Both the position numbers and the translations under genes were made by a program. Below, one piece after another: positions 8,301 to 9,594 of a stretch of 9,594 nt of DNA (positions are counted from its first letter, which is position 1; every line of letters begins with the position of its first letter). The stretch lies in NCBI GenBank assembly GCA_018644785.1, contig JABGPV010000196.1, forward strand, positions 1 to 9,594, given 5' to 3'. The notes beneath the pieces were generated by a model, which was not told the origin of the DNA, searched no databases, and saw only the letters and a program-made list of their open reading frames with translations. The stretch is from Deltaproteobacteria bacterium. Its GTDB lineage: Bacteria; Desulfobacterota; DSM-4660; Desulfatiglandales; Desulfatiglandaceae.

Positions 8301-8422
8301 TCAATCATGTAGACGTAAAAGCCCGAGTTCGCCATATCCAGGGCCGCCTGCATTCCGGCGATCCCTCCGCCAACCACCACAACGGAACCCCGTAATTGTC
8401 TGTTTTGGTTATTGTTTTTCAT
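5381..8422 (-). CDS. hdrA: HdrA-like flavin/iron-sulfur protein, double-length and selenocysteine-containing
   Basis: HdrA is the FAD-dependent electron-bifurcating core of heterodisulfide-reductase-type complexes. The product is 1013 residues with UGA (8230-8228) as Sec65 in [16 protein letters not shown], where other HdrA proteins have Cys. Order: FAD Rossmann motif [15 protein letters not shown] (about 13-27); clusters C114-C117-C120-C124 and C161-C169-C172-C176; FQCVGSRD with C259, C268, C273, C277 and C278; a linker domain with [12 protein letters not shown] (about 465); a second Rossmann motif [15 protein letters not shown] (about 602); a second CVGSRD block (about 753, C764, C768, C769); and C-terminal ferredoxin clusters C947-C950-C953-C957 and C978-C981-C984-C988. 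It is thus two HdrA units fused. Usual single HdrA proteins are about 650 residues. Only the first half has the Sec motif. I chose ATG 8422 because GAAGGGAG (8437-8430) lies 7 bases upstream; a GTG at 8449 overlaps the regulator's stop. No hdrB or hdrC follows. Confidence 0.93.
8198..8230 (-). promoter_or_regulatory. hdrA selenocysteine UGA codon and candidate SECIS hairpin
   Basis: UGA lies at 8230-8228. GCCGA (8219-8215) pairs with TCGGC (8202-8198). Inside, CT (8212-8211) can pair with AG (8205-8204) across a small internal loop, leaving GGTCG (8210-8206) at the apex. The apical GGU begins 17 nt after the UGA, nearly the same spacing as in fdhA. The inner two-base-pair helix is weak, so the fold is less certain than in fdhA. 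Confidence 0.68.
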
Positions 8423-8445
8423 GTAATTACTCCCTTCTAAGTTTT

Positions 8446-8823
8446 TCACTGGCTCCCTGGAAAAATCTTTTCAACCGATTCCAACAGTTCATCATCGGTA
8501 AACGGTTTTGAAAGATAATCGACCGCTCCCAGTTTCATAGCCTGAACCGCATTTGACATGGTGGAATACCCTGTCATGACAATAACGCGCAACCCGGGCA
8601 TCTCCTCTCTGATGGTTTCAAGGATCTCCATTCCATCCATATCGGGCAGTTTCATGTCCAGCAGAATGAGGTCATATCCGGTTTGCTCCATGGCACGCAA
8701 ACCGGTTTCGCCTGTTTTGCAATATTCAACCGTATGACCCTTTTCCGTCAGTACCAGGTGACAGGCATCACAGATAACATTTTCATCGTCAATGACCAGG
8801 ATATTCAGATTCAGCGGGTTCAT
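8446..8823 (-). CDS. Single-domain response regulator (CheY-like receiver)
   Basis: This 125-residue protein is a complete receiver domain with no output domain. The acidic pair is D12-D13 (VIDDE), the phospho-acceptor is D56 ([13 protein letters not shown]), and the switch and anchoring residues are T84 (MTGYS) and K106 (LSKPF). It starts 8 bases after the stop of the kinase gene, with only a distant GGAG upstream, so translational coupling is likely. Its stop TGA overlaps a GTG at 8449 and lies 23 bases before the hdrA ATG, placing it in the hdrA operon. It should act by protein-protein contact or as a phosphorelay member, not as a direct DNA binder. Its location suggests a role in controlling or tuning the formate/Hdr module, but that is inference. 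Confidence 0.92.
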   Translation of the reverse strand: MNPLNLNILVIDDENVICDACHLVLTEKGHTVEYCKTGETGLRAMEQTGYDLILLDMKLPDMDGMEILETIREEMPGLRVIVMTGYSTMSNAVQAMKLGAVDYLSKPFTDDELLESVEKIFPGSQ

Positions 8824-8831
8824 GACTGATG

Positions 8832-9416
8832 CTACTCCAGGGACTTGGAAGGCAGCATGGGAAATTCAACAACGAAAAGGGTCCCTTGGCCCGGTTCGCT
8901 GAAAACCTGAATATTGCCCTTGTGATTCCTCACAATGCCATAGCTGACCGCCAGTCCCAGCCCTGTCCCATCCGCTTTCGTGGAGAAAAAGGGTTCAAAA
9001 ATCCGTTTGAGGTTTTCTGCGGCAATCCCGCAGCCGTTGTCGGCAATCTCCACATGGACACGCCTGGCTTTCCCGTCCACGGCACTTTGGACCGTGACCA
9101 GACCCCTGTCGTCCACAGCCTGGAGAGCATTGAGGAGAAGGTTGATGAATACCTGCTCAATCTGGTTTTTGTCCAGAAATGTGTTGACCATGTCTTCGGA
9201 CAAAGCCTTTTTGATCCGCACATGCCGAAGATGAAACTCATTTTCTACAATCCCCAGTGCCGATTCCATAATATCATTTATATCTACTGGAGTCATTTCG
9301 GGTTCCTGTTCGCGCGCGAAGTCGAGTAGGCCTTGGATAATGGTTTTGCACCGCTGGGTCTCTTTGATGATAATACTCAGACCTTCTTCAAGGCGGCCGC
9401 CTTTGTTGATTTCCAT
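8832..9416 (-). CDS. Histidine kinase C-terminal region lacking the H-box, probably truncated
   Basis: The 194 residues cover the end of a dimerisation helix and a complete HATPase_c domain. Residues 8-38 (RLEEGLSIII-ETQRCKTIIQGLLDFAREQ) match the second helix of the HisKA domain, normally found 20-30 residues after HEINNPL. The ATP-binding boxes are intact: N box around N84-N96 (QIEQVFINLLLNAL), G1 at D126-G130 (DNGCG), F box at 140-144 (FEPFF), G2 at 150-154 (GTGLG). The phospho-accepting His and all sensory domains are missing. An in-frame TAA lies 7 codons before the ATG, and the 178 bases upstream show no H-box in any frame. There is no clear ribosome-binding site. The gene is either truncated by deletion or a kinase-like ATPase that acts without its own histidine. 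It leads the operon with the response regulator. Confidence 0.8.
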   Translation of the reverse strand: MEINKGGRLEEGLSIIIKETQRCKTIIQGLLDFAREQEPEMTPVDINDIMESALGIVENEFHLRHVRIKKALSEDMVNTFLDKNQIEQVFINLLLNALQAVDDRGLVTVQSAVDGKARRVHVEIADNGCGIAAENLKRIFEPFFSTKADGTGLGLAVSYGIVRNHKGNIQVFSEPGQGTLFVVEFPMLPSKSLE

Positions 9417-9594
9417 TTTGGTCTGGCCTAAATTTTCTGATTATCTTGAACAGCTTTTGAGATTTTCTCATTAAATTGGTTTTCTCAAAAACCAAAGAGT
9501 TTATCCTCAAAAAAAGTCGTTATATCTGCGTCTACTCAAGTTGATTCAACAATACATCTCGCTCGCTGTATACTCCTTTTCAAATAGGCCTCTT
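9417..9594 (-). promoter_or_regulatory. AT-rich upstream region of the operon, with inverted repeats
   Basis: No coding frame is convincing here. A perfect 8-bp hairpin, TTGGTTTT (9476-9483) with AAAACCAA (9488-9495) around CTCA, overlaps a second inverted repeat TTTTGAGA/TCTCAAAA (9455-9462 and 9483-9490). A third palindrome GTTGATTCAAC lies at 9540-9550. None is followed by a T run on either strand, so operator-like sites fit better than a terminator. On the minus strand TATAAC (9525-9520) could be a -10 box, but I find no well-spaced -35. A promoter for the operon is expected here but not resolved. Confidence 0.35.

Noticed and set aside
8423..8449. GTG at 8449 as the hdrA start
   Set aside because: ATG 8422 has a strong, well-spaced GAAGGGAG, while the GTG overlaps the regulator's stop and adds nine residues with no counterpart in the family.

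Overview
The window looks like chromosomal DNA of an anaerobic, selenocysteine-using bacterium, most likely a sulfate-reducing or syntrophic member of the Desulfobacterota (Desulfobacterales-like). This rests on the joint presence of HdrA, MvhD and a formate dehydrogenase, each with an in-frame UGA at a position known for selenocysteine. The lineage is inferred from gene content, not from a marker gene.

Layout. Bases 1-313 (+) hold the end of a response-regulator receiver domain. Bases 333-1156 (+) hold a higBA toxin-antitoxin pair preceded by a short possible transposase remnant. Bases 1159-1890 (-) hold a decayed hyuB (hydantoinase B/oxoprolinase) gene that lacks its 5' part and appears to have an internal deletion. 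Two strong GC-rich hairpins (1916-1960) separate it from the main operon.

The rest, 9416 down to 1949, is one compact minus-strand operon. Its order is histidine kinase fragment, response regulator, hdrA (1013 aa, Sec65), mvhD (167 aa, Sec69), an FrhB/FdhB-like iron-sulfur protein (273 aa), and fdhA (691 aa, Sec136). Gaps are 32 bases or less and some genes overlap. All three Sec genes look interrupted by a stop unless UGA is read as selenocysteine. Each UGA is followed after 17-22 nt by a hairpin with a G-containing apical loop (bacterial SECIS type).

Inferred function: cytoplasmic FdhA interconverts formate and CO2. Electrons pass through the FdhB-like iron-sulfur protein and the MvhD [2Fe-2S] protein to HdrA, a flavin-based bifurcating or confurcating module. 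HdrA is a fused double-length form, and hdrB and hdrC are absent from the window, so the second electron partner (ferredoxin, NAD, or an unlinked HdrBC) is unknown. The two-component genes at the head of the operon suggest signal-responsive control, but the kinase lacks its phospho-accepting histidine region here.
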